This document shows positions 34,164-44,700 of a stretch of 64,000 nt of DNA, one piece after another. The position numbers were made by a program, and so were the translations under genes. The DNA is from Thermophagus xiamenensis (lineage in GTDB: Bacteria > Bacteroidota > Bacteroidia > Bacteroidales > Marinilabiliaceae), in assembly GCF_900112795.1 (NCBI RefSeq), contig NZ_FONA01000009.1, positions 1 to 64,000 of the forward strand. The letters are read 5' to 3'. A model generated the notes under the pieces. The model did no database searches. It was not told the DNA's origin and saw only the letters and a list, made by a program, of their open reading frames with translations. How positions within the stretch are numbered: the first letter of the stretch is position 1; every line of letters starts with the position of its first letter.

Positions 34164-35528
34164 TTACGCCAACCAATTGTAAAAGAAGGTGCCTATAGTT
34201 AAATAAATTCCCATCCCAATAATGTCGTTCAGAGTTGTAACAAAAGGGCCTGTGGCTACAGCCGGATCAATCTTAATTTTATTAAGGAAGAGAGGAACGA
34301 CTGCGCCAAAGATCGAAGCAAAAATAATCACCGAGAACATAGCACCGGAAACAGTTAATGTTAAAGCTTCCTGAGAGCCTATAAGCATATTATAGACAAA
34401 AGCCAGACCTGCCAAAACTGATGCATTTAAAACAGCTACACTAAATTCTTTCAATAACTTTTTAATCGGCGAAGCAAGTCCCATAGTTCCGGCCGCAATA
34501 GACTGCACCACAATAGCAGAGGATTGAATGCCAACATTTCCGCCCATGGCAGCTATCAGAGGCATAAAAAAAGCCAATTGGGGATAAAGGTCCAATATTC
34601 CTCCGAAGCTTCCAACCACCCTGGACCCAAATAAACCACCAATCAAACCAATAAACAACCAGGGTATTCTGGCCTTTGTCAAAAGCCATATACTGTCCGA
34701 TGCTTCAACATCACCCGTAATACCGGAAGCCAAAGCATAATCTTTCCCGGCCTCTTCACGCATAAAATCAACAACGTCATCAATAGTAATGCGTCCGGCT
34801 AATCGTCCCACATGATCCACTACCGGCAAAGCAACCAATCCATACTTATCCATAATGTTACTAACTTCTTCGGCCGGGGTGTCCACGCCAACGGAAATAA
34901 CATCTGGGTTATATATGTCACTAACCAATTTTCCCGTGGAACTTAAAAGCATTTTTTTCAAAGAAAGCGTTCCCTTCAGCTTTCCATTGTTATCAACAAC
35001 ATAGACATAATAAACCTCATCAATATTTTCAGCTTGCCGTCTCATGCTCCTTAAGCAGGTGGGAATACTCCAATTTTCCTTGACTTTAATCAACTCTTTG
35101 GCCATCAGGCCACCGGCTGTATTTTCATCGTAATTAAGAAGATCAACAATATCGCCGGCCACATTGGCATCTTCGATGTAAGAAATAACCTCCTGCTGCC
35201 TGTTGGGATCAAATTCAGAGATAACATCAGCGGCATCATCGGAGTCCATTTTATCAATAAACCTTCGGGCAATGACCTCACTGGGAAGCGACTCCAGGAA
35301 TCTAAGGCGGTCGTATTCATCAAGTTCAATCAAAACATCGGCCGCTTTGTCATCATCCAGCAGGAAATAAATATATTTCGCCTCATCAATGTTTAACTCT
35401 TCAAATAATTCGGCGATATCTGCCGGATGAAGATCATCAAGAATCCTGGAGACCTCTTCATTATCCTGTTTGTCAATCAGGACTTTCAGTTCCTCCACAA
35501 ATTTTCTGGTAAGTTCAAAATTGGCCAT
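34164..35528 (-). CDS. mgtE: magnesium transporter MgtE
   Basis: The product is 454 residues. The N-terminal superhelical domain (about 1-130) contains LHPADIAELFEELNIDEAKY and LIELDEYDRLRFLESLPSE; two CBS domains follow (about 130-255; VDTPAEEVSNIMDKYGLVAL); and five membrane helices form the pore with the conserved RIPWLFIGLIGGLFGSRVV and MGGNVGIQSSAI blocks. Acidic residues of the N and CBS domains sense cytoplasmic magnesium and gate the channel. It lies 36 bp downstream of rsmA on the same strand, an arrangement common in Bacteroidales, and probably shares its promoter. Confidence 0.97.
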   Translation of the reverse strand: MANFELTRKFVEELKVLIDKQDNEEVSRILDDLHPADIAELFEELNIDEAKYIYFLLDDDKAADVLIELDEYDRLRFLESLPSEVIARRFIDKMDSDDAADVISEFDPNRQQEVISYIEDANVAGDIVDLLNYDENTAGGLMAKELIKVKENWSIPTCLRSMRRQAENIDEVYYVYVVDNNGKLKGTLSLKKMLLSSTGKLVSDIYNPDVISVGVDTPAEEVSNIMDKYGLVALPVVDHVGRLAGRITIDDVVDFMREEAGKDYALASGITGDVEASDSIWLLTKARIPWLFIGLIGGLFGSRVVGSFGGILDLYPQLAFFMPLIAAMGGNVGIQSSAIVVQSIAAGTMGLASPIKKLLKEFSVAVLNASVLAGLAFVYNMLIGSQEALTLTVSGAMFSVIIFASIFGAVVPLFLNKIKIDPAVATGPFVTTLNDIIGMGIYLTIGTFFYNWLA

Positions 35529-35564
35529 ACCTCAGGATTTTAATTCAACAAACATCAAAACTTC

Positions 35565-36341
35565 TTACATCGACCGCTCAATGATATTTGTAAGCTTAAC
35601 AAACTCTTCTACACCGAGCTGTTCCGGTCTTTTTCGGAATATATTATCATCAGCAATAATTTTATCACTTAATCCAAAAGCCTTTAAGCTGTTTCTAAGC
35701 GTTTTTCGCCTTTGGTTAAAGGCAGCTTTAACCACCTTAACAAAGAGTGATTCGTCACACCCCAATGTACTTACATGATTTCTGGAAAAACGGACTACCG
35801 CCGACTTCACCTTAGGGGGAGGGGAAAAAACAGATTCATCAACGGTAAATAAATATTCCGCATGGTACCAGGCTTGCATTAAAACACTTAGAATGCCATA
35901 CTCTCTACCCCCGGGCCCGGCGGTAATACGACGACCCACCTCGCGCTGAACCATGCCGGTAACATATTTTATCTGTGTTTTATTTTCCAGTACTTTAAAT
36001 AAAATCTGACTGGAAATATTATAGGGGAAATTACCAATAATGGAAAATTCTCCGAAAAAACGTTCCGATAAATTAAGCTTTAAAAAGTCAGCAGAAATAA
36101 TTTTTTCTTGAAGTTCAGGATAAGTCTGATGGAGAAAAGCTACAGATTCATCATCTAACTCAACCAAGGAAAGGTCAATATCCTTAAGTTGACATAAGAA
36201 TTGAGTGAGCACACCCATCCCAGGTCCTACTTCCAGCACTTGATAAGGAGGAAGAGGTAATGCCTCTACGATACGAGCAGCAATTCGTCGATCGTTGAGA
36301 AAATGTTGACCGAGGTATTTCTTGGGTTTGACTCTCCTCAT
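35565..36341 (-). CDS. rsmA: 16S rRNA dimethyladenosine transferase
   Basis: The product is 258 residues. It starts VKPKKYLGQHFLNDRRIA and has the SAM-binding VLEVGPGMGVLTQFL, the acidic VELDDESVAFL and the catalytic NFPYNISSQILFK (NxPY). RsmA dimethylates two adjacent adenines in the 3' end of 16S rRNA during late 30S assembly; loss gives kasugamycin resistance. The C-terminal helical domain (NQRRKTLRNSLKAFGL) is complete. The -7 box TACCTTTG at 36440-36433 suits this gene. Confidence 0.97.
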   Translation of the reverse strand: MRRVKPKKYLGQHFLNDRRIAARIVEALPLPPYQVLEVGPGMGVLTQFLCQLKDIDLSLVELDDESVAFLHQTYPELQEKIISADFLKLNLSERFFGEFSIIGNFPYNISSQILFKVLENKTQIKYVTGMVQREVGRRITAGPGGREYGILSVLMQAWYHAEYLFTVDESVFSPPPKVKSAVVRFSRNHVSTLGCDESLFVKVVKAAFNQRRKTLRNSLKAFGLSDKIIADDNIFRKRPEQLGVEEFVKLTNIIERSM

Positions 36342-36432
36342 CTTCCATAATGGGCATCCATTAATTAACGTAATACAATAATTTTGGCCAAAAGAGAGGT
36401 ATTTCGTAAAATTGTATTTTCCTTTGGCGCTG

Positions 36433-36440
36433 CAAAGGTA
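36433..36440 (-). promoter_or_regulatory. -7 box of rsmA-mgtE
   Basis: On the minus strand TACCTTTG matches TAnnTTTG; a leader of about 85 nt would result. No TTTG at -33 is evident. Confidence 0.5.
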
Positions 36441-36565
36441 AGACTTTTTATGAGGGAAAGTATCCCCCTCCTAAACATTTTATCAATACTGGTCAAAACA
36501 ATGGACATGAATAAATCATTTTTGTACTTCCCCTCAACACACAACAGATAAAACAATAACACACA

Positions 36566-37555
36566 ATGACCAAAGCAATTAATAAAAGTTTCCGCTTTTT
36601 TTTATTTCTCTTTTTAGGATTAACCATTCTATGGTGGCTCTATAAAGATCAGGACCCTAAAAAAATGGCCGACATATTGAAAAAAGAGGTAAATTATGGA
36701 TGGATCTTTCTTTCTCTAATTTTAGGATTATTCAGTCATATAAGCCGTACCATTCGTTGGCAAATGCTCATAGAACCTATAGAAAAACGCCCAGGGTTGT
36801 TAAACACCTTCTTATCGGTAATGATTGGCTACTTGGCCAATCTAGCTATTCCAAGAATGGGAGAAATATCCAGATGTGCTGTACTAAGCCGCTATGAAGA
36901 AATATCCTTTTCTCGGCTTGTAGGTACGGTTGTAACCGAACGTATTATCGATTTAATTATGCTGCTTTTATCTTTGGTATTGGTGATTATTACGCAATAC
37001 AATGTCTTTATAGATATAATTAAAAATAAATTAAACCTTGGTGAGATAGGAAATTTTTTATCTTCCCGGGAATTTTATTTTTCAGCCATTCTCATCATAG
37101 GAATATTTTTTCTCTTCCGAAAAAAAATAATGAAATGGAAAGTTTTTTACAAATTTCGGGAATTATGGCGGCAATTTAAGGAAGGCCTATTTTCGTTCCG
37201 AAATGTAAAGAACAAGTTTCTATTTGTATTCCACACCGTATTAATATATGTTCTTTACTTTTTGATGATTTATGTTTGCTTTTTCGGCTTTCCGTTCACA
37301 CGACATTTAAGCCCCGGTAAAGGATTGGCAGTATTTGTTTTGGGAAGTTTCGGGATGGTAGCTCCTGTTCAGGGGGGGATAGGTCCATGGCATTTTTTGG
37401 TTATTTCCACATTAATATTTTTTGGGATAGAATCATCACAGGCTTCCGCTTTTGCCCTTTTGGTTCATGGCTCACTTAACGCTATGATTATTGTAACAGG
37501 CTTGTTATCATTCTTAACCATTCCTTTAATAAATAAAAAGCCTCTGACAAGATGA
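36566..37555 (+). CDS. UPF0104 / lysylphosphatidylglycerol-synthase-like integral membrane protein
   Basis: The product is 329 residues with about eight hydrophobic segments. Family marks are SLILGLFSHISRTIRWQMLI, MIGYLANLAIPRMGEISRCA and the loop GMVAPVQGGIGPWHFLVIS. This is the membrane part related to the flippase half of MprF without the synthase domain. In Bacteroidota such proteins often stand divergent from rsmA, as here. Members are thought to move or scan lipids; the substrate is unknown. It is followed 74 bp later by a second, divergent member. Confidence 0.87.
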   Translation: MTKAINKSFRFFLFLFLGLTILWWLYKDQDPKKMADILKKEVNYGWIFLSLILGLFSHISRTIRWQMLIEPIEKRPGLLNTFLSVMIGYLANLAIPRMGEISRCAVLSRYEEISFSRLVGTVVTERIIDLIMLLLSLVLVIITQYNVFIDIIKNKLNLGEIGNFLSSREFYFSAILIIGIFFLFRKKIMKWKVFYKFRELWRQFKEGLFSFRNVKNKFLFVFHTVLIYVLYFLMIYVCFFGFPFTRHLSPGKGLAVFVLGSFGMVAPVQGGIGPWHFLVISTLIFFGIESSQASAFALLVHGSLNAMIIVTGLLSFLTIPLINKKPLTR

Positions 37556-37629
37556 TTCAAGGAACATTAGGCAACCTAAACCAGGAAAAATTATTAATAT
37601 AGCCCAATCAATTAATTTTCTCATCAACT

Positions 37630-38604
37630 ATGGCACTCATCCCCAAGAAGAACATTTTAATGATATTAATAAGCCTCATCTCTTCTTCATGGGTTGTTTA
37701 CAAATTATATCAATTTAAAGGATGGCCTGAATTTAAAGCTTTCTTTTCACAGAATGCATCCAACCTATCATGGACATTATTTTTAATCACTTTCCTAATG
37801 TTCCTCAATGTTAGCATTGAGTCAATCAAATGGCGGTTATTGGCCAGCCCTGCTGAAAAAATATCACTAAAACAATCATTCATACAAGTAATCAAAGGCA
37901 TACAATGGGGATTAATTACACCGGCCAGGAGCGGTGAGCCCTTAGGCAAAGCTTTATTTTATAAATCAAACAAGCGGACCGGTATAATTTTTCTCTCTCT
38001 GCTCGGAAGCTTTATACAAAACGGTGTAATTTTTATCTTTACTATTATCTCTATTCTTTTGGCAGGATCTTCCACAGAACAGTTACTTAATTTCATTTTT
38101 GAGCGATTCATGGCAATAGATAAAGCAGCAATAACAGCCCTTTTCTTGCTGATTATTTTTGGGGGAATTGTTATTATTTGGTTTTTAAGACACCGACAAA
38201 AAACTTTCATCGACTTATTACATTCATTTGGGTATTTTTCTGCTTTGCAGTTAATTCAAATAATATTTCTAACTCTTATACGGTATTTGTTATTTTGTTT
38301 TCAACTATTGATTATACTGCATCTTTTTGAACCGTCCATTACTACATCTGAATTATTTTCAGTATTTCTTTTTTATGGGGTATTAACTTTCGTGCCTTCG
38401 TGGGGGTCTGGCGATTTGGGAATACGTTCAGCCATTGCATTGTTAATCTTTGGTGAATCAGTTATCTCAGGACCCGCGATTATTTTTTCCACCATGCTTA
38501 TATGGATAATAAACATAGCCTTACCGGCACTTATACCCTTATTTTTTAACAAAAAATTCAATTTAATCTCCACTGCCAACCATGTTTCTACATCTGCCAG
38601 ATGA
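37630..38604 (+). CDS. second UPF0104-like integral membrane protein
   Basis: The product is 324 residues, with about eight membrane segments. It shares the fold landmarks with its neighbour in diverged form: NVSIESIKWRLLASPAEKIS, GIQWGLITPARSGEPLGKAL and LTFVPSWGSGDLGIRSAIAL in place of the first protein's PxMGE and GGIG loops. An ancient tandem duplication is likely. It lacks any soluble synthase domain. The substrate is unknown. A small hairpin terminator follows at 38698. Confidence 0.75.
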   Translation: MALIPKKNILMILISLISSSWVVYKLYQFKGWPEFKAFFSQNASNLSWTLFLITFLMFLNVSIESIKWRLLASPAEKISLKQSFIQVIKGIQWGLITPARSGEPLGKALFYKSNKRTGIIFLSLLGSFIQNGVIFIFTIISILLAGSSTEQLLNFIFERFMAIDKAAITALFLLIIFGGIVIIWFLRHRQKTFIDLLHSFGYFSALQLIQIIFLTLIRYLLFCFQLLIILHLFEPSITTSELFSVFLFYGVLTFVPSWGSGDLGIRSAIALLIFGESVISGPAIIFSTMLIWIINIALPALIPLFFNKKFNLISTANHVSTSAR

Positions 38605-38697
38605 ATAAAACTCGAATTTCCCAAACAACACTTAACCGCTTAAAATTTTAAAAATTCACCAGTCAGGTCACAATTGAATAATTTTCAACACAAAAGG

Positions 38698-38716
38698 AAA
38701 CGCATTGCGTTTTTAT
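38698..38716 (+). terminator. short hairpin terminator
   Basis: AAACGC-ATT-GCGTTT followed by TTATC. The stem is 6 bp and the T-run includes stem bases. It lies about 95 bp past the second UPF0104-like gene. Confidence 0.4.
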
Positions 38717-38782
38717 CATTTGGTTTATAACATTTTTATTCACAAATTCCAATTTTTGACATCCAGTGTTCGCCCCTGCATA

Positions 38783-38938
38783 TTACGCAGAAATGAATAA
38801 CCTTTTAAATCTAGCAATCAACAACTTATAATTATCCCATCCCTGCTGGCCTTTACCTCTTGCCTGTTGTGCTCTTTTTATACATATTTCACAAACGATA
38901 TTTTTCCCTGGTAATGTTCCATTTATTGTAAAGTGTTG
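38783..38938 (-). other. possible small-gene remnant without start codon
   Basis: A minus-strand open stretch reads TLPGKNIVCEICIKRAQQAR then GKGQQGWDNYKLLIARFKRL and stops. It looks like real protein sequence, but it has no ATG in frame and a stop immediately upstream. I do not recognise it. The remainder of 38605-39025 contains the hairpin above and the -7 box below. Confidence 0.25.
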
Positions 38939-38977
38939 TTAATACCATTCCCTTCCTGAATTGTCAAAACAATTTTC

Positions 38978-38985
38978 TATATTTG
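38978..38985 (+). promoter_or_regulatory. -7 box of the bifunctional-nuclease-family gene
   Basis: TATATTTG matches TAnnTTTG, about 40 bp upstream of the start at 39026. A CCTG rather than TTTG lies at the -33 distance. Confidence 0.5.
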
Positions 38986-39025
38986 TTACTCACGGAGAGA
39001 TTTGTGAAAGTAGTTATCCTCAGTT

Positions 39026-39631
39026 ATGGAAAAACCAAAAGTTAAACTTAATATATTAGGATTATCCTATTCCCAAACGCAATCGGGGGCTTATGCATTA
39101 GTGCTGGCCGAAGAAAACGGGGAAAGAAGGATTCCTATTATAATTGGGGCAGTGGAAGCCCAATCAATTGCCATAAAACTAGAAGGACTTGAACCGCCTC
39201 GACCTCTTACACATGATTTGTTTTTAAATTTTGCAAAGGCTTTCAAGATTGAAATTCTGGAAGTTGTAATCTACAAGCTGGAAGAGGGGATATTCTATTC
39301 TGAATTGGTGTGTCTGCATAATAATGAAATCGTAAAAATCGATTCCCGCACATCTGATGCAGTTTCTTTAGCCCTTCGCTTTAATTGTCCCATTTATACT
39401 TATGAGGATATATTACAAAAAGCGGGAATTGTATTAGATTTTGGGGACCAAGATGAAACAAGTTCAGAAAAGTCAAAACAAACATCAGAAGTATCCTCTT
39501 CCGCTCCTCAAAATCCATTAGCAGATAAAACTTTGAAAGAACTAAAAAAAATGCTGGACGAGGCTATTGAAAAAGAGAACTATGAAAAAGCCTCTGAAAT
39601 AAGAGATGAAATAAAACGTCGAAAGAAGTAA
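39026..39631 (+). CDS. bifunctional nuclease family protein (DUF151) with C-terminal UvrB/UvrC-like motif
   Basis: The product is 201 residues. The DUF151 domain (about 1-140) has LGLSYSQTQSGAYALVLAEE, RIPIIIGAVEAQSIAIKLEG and KIDSRTSDAVSLALRFNCPI. After a Ser-rich linker comes a UVR motif (LKKMLDEAIEKENYEKASEI, about 170-200), a coiled-coil seen in UvrB, UvrC and Clp regulators. DUF151 proteins have reported DNase/RNase activity in plants and mycobacterial relatives; the bacterial role is unsettled. In Bacteroidota this gene commonly precedes a nucleoside transporter gene, as here. Confidence 0.9.
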   Translation: MEKPKVKLNILGLSYSQTQSGAYALVLAEENGERRIPIIIGAVEAQSIAIKLEGLEPPRPLTHDLFLNFAKAFKIEILEVVIYKLEEGIFYSELVCLHNNEIVKIDSRTSDAVSLALRFNCPIYTYEDILQKAGIVLDFGDQDETSSEKSKQTSEVSSSAPQNPLADKTLKELKKMLDEAIEKENYEKASEIRDEIKRRKK

Positions 39632-39840
39632 GCCTATTTGAATGAACCGAGCATAAAACAAAAGCTATTCACATTAAGCAATTTGCATAAACTTAAGCAA
39701 GCCATGCAAATGCTTTAAAGACACACTTTAAGTAATTTTTGAAACAAAAGGTATAATAGATTTTAAAATAGTTCTTGCCGTTAAGAATATTTAAATTAAA
39801 AATTGACACTCCAAACTATTAATATCTTAGAAAAGCAATT

Positions 39841-41259
39841 ATGAAAGGCACAACACCCACCTCTTTTTTTTTGCGTATTTTAATCTTTTCGGGAATTCTA
39901 TTCCTTCTCCCATCATCCCTTTATGCCTCACCTGATTCCATTGTCTCTAAGAGTGAAGGCTTTTCAGCTGAAAGTCTTTTTCGTGGTTTAATCGGCATGT
40001 TATTTATCATGTTTGTAGCATGGCTGTTTAGTTCTAATCGAAAAGCCATTTCCTGGAGAGTTGTTCTAACCGGCCTGGCCATTCAAGTATTGTTAGCTCT
40101 GGCCATTTTAAATGTTCCTTTTGTAGGATCGATATTTGATACATTGGGGAAAATATTTGTAAAAGTTCTGAGTTTTTCAGAAGAAGGAGCCAGATTTCTT
40201 TTTAAAAGTTTTTCATCCGGTGAGATTGAAGAGCCTCTTCTAAATTTTGCCATCACCATACTGCCAACCATAATTTTTTTCTCGGGGTTAACCAGTATAT
40301 TGTTTTTCTATGGAATTATCCAAAAAGTGGTCTATTGGATGGCCTTAGGGATGACCAAATTATTAAAAATATCGGGTCCCGAAAGTCTCTCTGTTGCAGG
40401 AAATATTTTTCTTGGTCAAACCGAATCCCCGCTTATGATAAAGGCTTATCTTGAAAAGATGAATCGATCGGAAATAATGTTGGTCATGTCAGGGGGAATG
40501 GCAACGCTTGCCGGAGGGGTTCTGGCCGTATATATTAAAGTTTTAGGTGCCGGCGATCCTATACAAGAGTTACTTTATGCCAAACACCTTTTGGCAGCGT
40601 CTATAATGGCTGCTCCTGGTGTTATAATCATCTCCAAAATATTAGTGCCCCAAACTGAAAAAATTGATAAAAATGTCACCATACAAAAAGAAAAAATAGG
40701 AAAAAATATACTGGATGCCATTTCAAACGGCACCACCGAAGGCATAAAACTTGCAGTCAATGTCGCCGGAATGTTGCTCGTATTTATCGCTCTAATAGCC
40801 ATGCTAAATTATATTTTGATTAAAGTTGGTAGCTGGACCCACCTCAATAATTTAATTGTTTCTGTTACAGATGGCGAATATTCCGGACTTTCTCTGGAAT
40901 TTATTTTAGGATATGCTTTTGCACCATTTATGTGGCTTCTGGGCGTAGCAGCAGATGATATTGATTTGGTAGGAAGGGTGCTGGGCGAAAAAATTATCAT
41001 GACTGAATTCATCGGCTATGTAAGTTTAGGTGAATTAAAGGAAGCCGGCGCATTTGCCTATGAGAAATCAATTATTATGGCCACCTATGTATTAGCCGGG
41101 TTTGCTAATTTCGCATCCATTGGCATCCAAATCGGTGGAATCGGCGCCTTAGCCCCAGGCAAAAGAACACTTCTTACTCAATTAGGGATGAGGGCATTAT
41201 TGGCAGGAACTCTGGCATCTCTTCTTTCGGCAACAATTGTTGGGATGATTCTAGGATAA
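39841..41259 (+). CDS. concentrative nucleoside transporter (NupC/CNT family)
   Basis: The product is 472 residues with an N-terminal signal-like helix and then the CNT helices. Signatures are LTSILFFYGIIQKVVYWMAL, GNIFLGQTESPLMIKAYLEK with the nucleoside-binding QTE, MSGGMATLAGGVLAVYIKVL and FANFASIGIQIGGIGALAPG. It imports nucleosides with sodium or protons across the inner membrane. The ATG at 39841 gives the full set of helices. It ends in a bidirectional terminator shared with trxA. Confidence 0.95.
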   Translation: MKGTTPTSFFLRILIFSGILFLLPSSLYASPDSIVSKSEGFSAESLFRGLIGMLFIMFVAWLFSSNRKAISWRVVLTGLAIQVLLALAILNVPFVGSIFDTLGKIFVKVLSFSEEGARFLFKSFSSGEIEEPLLNFAITILPTIIFFSGLTSILFFYGIIQKVVYWMALGMTKLLKISGPESLSVAGNIFLGQTESPLMIKAYLEKMNRSEIMLVMSGGMATLAGGVLAVYIKVLGAGDPIQELLYAKHLLAASIMAAPGVIIISKILVPQTEKIDKNVTIQKEKIGKNILDAISNGTTEGIKLAVNVAGMLLVFIALIAMLNYILIKVGSWTHLNNLIVSVTDGEYSGLSLEFILGYAFAPFMWLLGVAADDIDLVGRVLGEKIIMTEFIGYVSLGELKEAGAFAYEKSIIMATYVLAGFANFASIGIQIGGIGALAPGKRTLLTQLGMRALLAGTLASLLSATIVGMILG

Positions 41260-41264
41260 AAAAA

Positions 41265-41297
41265 AGCTGTCCAAATTAATTTTGGGCAGCTCTATTT
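41265..41297. terminator. bidirectional terminator between nupC-like gene and trxA
   Basis: AGCTGTCCAAA (41265-41275) and TTTGGGCAGCT (41281-41291) form an 11-bp stem with one mismatch, flanked by an A-run on the left and TCTATTTTA on the right, so it can stop transcription from both sides. Confidence 0.8.
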
Positions 41298-41323
41298 TAG
41301 TATTAATTGGTGATGTTCAGAAT

Positions 41324-41641
41324 TTAAATAATAGCATCAAGTTTTGAGGCTAAAGTTGTCTTAGGGACAGCCCCCACTTGTTTATCAACGACTTCACCAT
41401 TCTTAAAGAATAAGATAGTTGGAATATTGCGAATTCCAAACTTTACAGAGGTTTCAGGATTACTATCAACATCCATTTTTGCAACTACCGCTTTACCGTT
41501 ATACTCTTCAGCCAATTCCGCCACGATAGGAGCAACCATACGACAAGGGCCACACCATTCTGCCCAGAAATCCACCAAAACAGGTTTTTCTGATTTTAAT
41601 ACTACATCTTCAAAATTTGCATCTGTTACTTCAATTGCCAT
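41324..41641 (-). CDS. trxA: thioredoxin
   Basis: The product is 105 residues, standard length. The active site is FWAEWCGPCRMVAP with the redox CGPC, and the cis-Pro loop is FGIRNIPTILFFKNGE. It reduces protein disulfides in the cytoplasm with electrons from thioredoxin reductase. It follows dnaE on the same strand after 135 bp, but has its own -7 box (TATCTTTG, 41752-41745). Confidence 0.98.
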   Translation of the reverse strand: MAIEVTDANFEDVVLKSEKPVLVDFWAEWCGPCRMVAPIVAELAEEYNGKAVVAKMDVDSNPETSVKFGIRNIPTILFFKNGEVVDKQVGAVPKTTLASKLDAII

Positions 41642-41744
41642 AATTCATTTATTTTAATAAATATCAATACTTAATTTTAGTTTTTCCAAAAAGCATACCA
41701 ATACGCTTTATCATTATAAAAAACATCTTTTGCCAAAGCTTGTT

Positions 41745-41752
41745 CAAAGATA
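41745..41752 (-). promoter_or_regulatory. -7 box of trxA
   Basis: On the minus strand TATCTTTG matches TAnnTTTG, about 105 bp upstream of the trxA ATG and inside the dnaE-trxA gap. Confidence 0.5.
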
Positions 41753-41776
41753 TATTTTTTTTCCCAACCAAGCGGC

Positions 41777-44700
41777 TCATGACAGTTGTATCTGCAACTC
41801 AGGATGTTCGTTAAAAAACTGAAGAACATCTCTTTGGGAAAGATCTATTCTGGCCGACCGGGATAATAACTGAACACTATTATGCTTATTGGCAGGGTCA
41901 AAAACATGAAACCTAAGCGATACATTTCCCCTGTTTTCAAGCATAACACTAGCCAATTCATTTACTAATTCTTCGGAAATTTTATCAACCGGAATATGTA
42001 AGGAAAGATTGCGGACATGGCTTTCCAGTACCTCATCCAGGAATGAAATAGAATGAATTTTCACCTCCAACTCTTCCGGATGGTATTTTTTGGGTTGCAC
42101 CTTCCCCTTTATCAACAAAAAAATGCTGCCATCTTCAGGCACAGCATGATATTTACTAAAATCGTTGTAATCGCGCCCAAACAGGGCAAAATCATATGAG
42201 CCTGAATAATCCTCCAAGGTAATGATGGCATAAGAATTCTCTTTAACCCTGGTAACTCCTCTTCTAATGCCGGTTACCATTCCGCCCACAATAATGGTTT
42301 TGCCATTGATGGCAGAAAGGTCATTTAAATCACTCAAAGGGGTATTGCAATAATATTGTAGTTCAAGACGAAATCTATCTAATGGATGAGCAGAGAGATA
42401 AATACCTATTAACTCTTTTTCTCTCTTAAGTTTTTCTACACTGGTAAACTCAGGCACATTGGGTACTGACGGTTTTTTGACAGCATCTGTCATATCGGCA
42501 GTCCCAAACAATGACACCTGTGCACTTGCTTTATCTGCCTGAAAGCGGTTCCCATAACGCAACAGGCGTTCAATGAATGTTCCTTCTTCGCCGTCGGTAG
42601 TTGCAAAAAACTGAGCTCTGTTAAGACCGCTAAAACTATCGAAAGCTCCGGCGGCCGCTAATGCCTCAATATTTTTCTTATTAACCGTTTGAAGATTAAC
42701 CCGTTCAACAAAATCGAAAATATCTTTGAAAGGACCTCCCTCTTCGCGCTTCCGTATGATTTCTTCTACCGCGGCAGCCCCTACACCTTTAATACCGGCC
42801 ATGCCGAAACGTATAGCCCCTTCAGAATTTACCGTAAATTTCCTAAAACTCTCATTTACGTCAGGACCAAGCACTTCGAGGCCCATGCGCCGGCATTCCT
42901 CCATAAAGGTGGTAATCTTGTTAATATCATTCAGATTACGGCTCAATACGCCGGCCATAAATTCAGCCGGATAATGAGCTTTCAGGTAACCGGTTTGATA
43001 GGCCACATAGGCATAACACACTGAATGGGATTTATTGAAGGCATAGCTAGCAAAAGCTTCCCAATCTTTCCAAATTTTTTCAATCAGTTGGTCAGGATCT
43101 TTATTAACCTCTTTGCAACCTTCCAGGAATTTTTCATTTTTCTTACATCCTTCATAAAATTTTACTTTTAACTGCGCCATTAAGTCGGACAATTTTTTCC
43201 CCATGGCTTTCCGTAAAGTATCGGATTCTCCACGGGTAAATCCGGCTAAAGCCCTTGAAAGCAACATCACCTGTTCCTGAAAGACAGTAATACCATAGGT
43301 ATCTTTCAAGTAAGGTTCCATCATGGGATGGTCATAGATAATTTCCTGTTTCCCATGTTTTCTGGCGATGTAATTGGGGATATATTCCATTGGTCCCGGT
43401 CGGTAAAGGGCATTCATGGCCACCAGGTCTTCGAAGCGGTTAGGCTGAAGTGCCCTTAAATGTTTCTTCATTCCGGGGGATTCGAACTGAAATATTGCAG
43501 TTGTATCTCCCTTACTGAAAAGCTCAAAAGTTTTGGGGTCATCCTGAGGAATTTTATCAATATCTATCTCAATGTTCTTAGATAATTTAATATTCTCAAG
43601 AGTCTCTTTAATAATCGACAAGGTTTTAAGCCCCAGGAAATCCATTTTCAACAGTCCGATGGCTTCAACGAAGTGCCCATCGTACTGGGTAGTCATAAGA
43701 TTTTCGCCCTTTGTAGGAATTAACGGGATATGTTGGTCGAGAGGATCTCTGCCAATGAGTACGCCGCAAGCGTGAACACCGGTTTGTCGCACCGAGCCTT
43801 CGAGTGTGCAAGCCAGTTTCAGGGTTTTAAGTACTTTCTCTTCACCATTTGCCCGTGCTTCTTTAATGCGCTCGGCAAAAATTTTAAACACTTCAAGCTT
43901 GCTTTCTTCCTTTCCCTTACCGGCATTTCGGGCAGCTTTTAACTCATTATCTATCTTTTTTATAGCATCATCAATACTCCCGGTTTCCCGTTCCCTTTTT
44001 AATACCTCTTCATAAGCATTAGCAAGCTTGGTACCCGGCCTCTCGGGTATTAACTTGGCAAGTTTATCTGTTTCGGAGAGCGGTAATTTCAACACGCGTC
44101 CTACATCACGTATGGCCATACGAGCTGCCATTGTACCAAAGGTACAGATGTGGGCAACCTTATCTCGCCCGTATTTTTGAGTTACCCAGTCTAAAACCAT
44201 TTGCCTGCCATCATCATCAAAGTCAATATCCACATCAGGCATCGATATTCGGTCAGGGTTCAGGAACCGTTCAAAAAGCAAGTCGTGTTTAATGGGGTCT
44301 ATATTGGTAATACCCACACAATATGAAACTGCTGCACCGGCAGCCGAGCCACGTCCGGGACCAACCAGAACGCCCATCTTACGGGCGGCATTAATAAAAT
44401 CCTGTACAATCAGAAAGTAGCCGGGAAAACCCATGCTTTTAATGGTGTTCAGCTCAAAATCGAGTCTTTCTTTTACCTCATCGGGAATAGGATCACCATA
44501 ACGCGATGGGTCTTTGGCCCCTTTATAGGTAAGAAAAGTAAGATAGTCAGACTCGAGTTTTATACGAAGCAGGTTTTCATAATTGCCTCCAAGAGCATCA
44601 TATCTTTCACCAAATTCCTTTCGAAGCTCCTCTTCAGGGTACTTCTTTTTATATTCTTCCATGGTCCCAAATTCATCAGGGATTGGGAAGAAAGGCATGA

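Noticed and set aside
38605-39025. tRNA or structured RNA gene in the gap
   Set aside because: No cloverleaf-like arms, no TTCGA-type loop and no conserved stem beyond one 6-bp hairpin.
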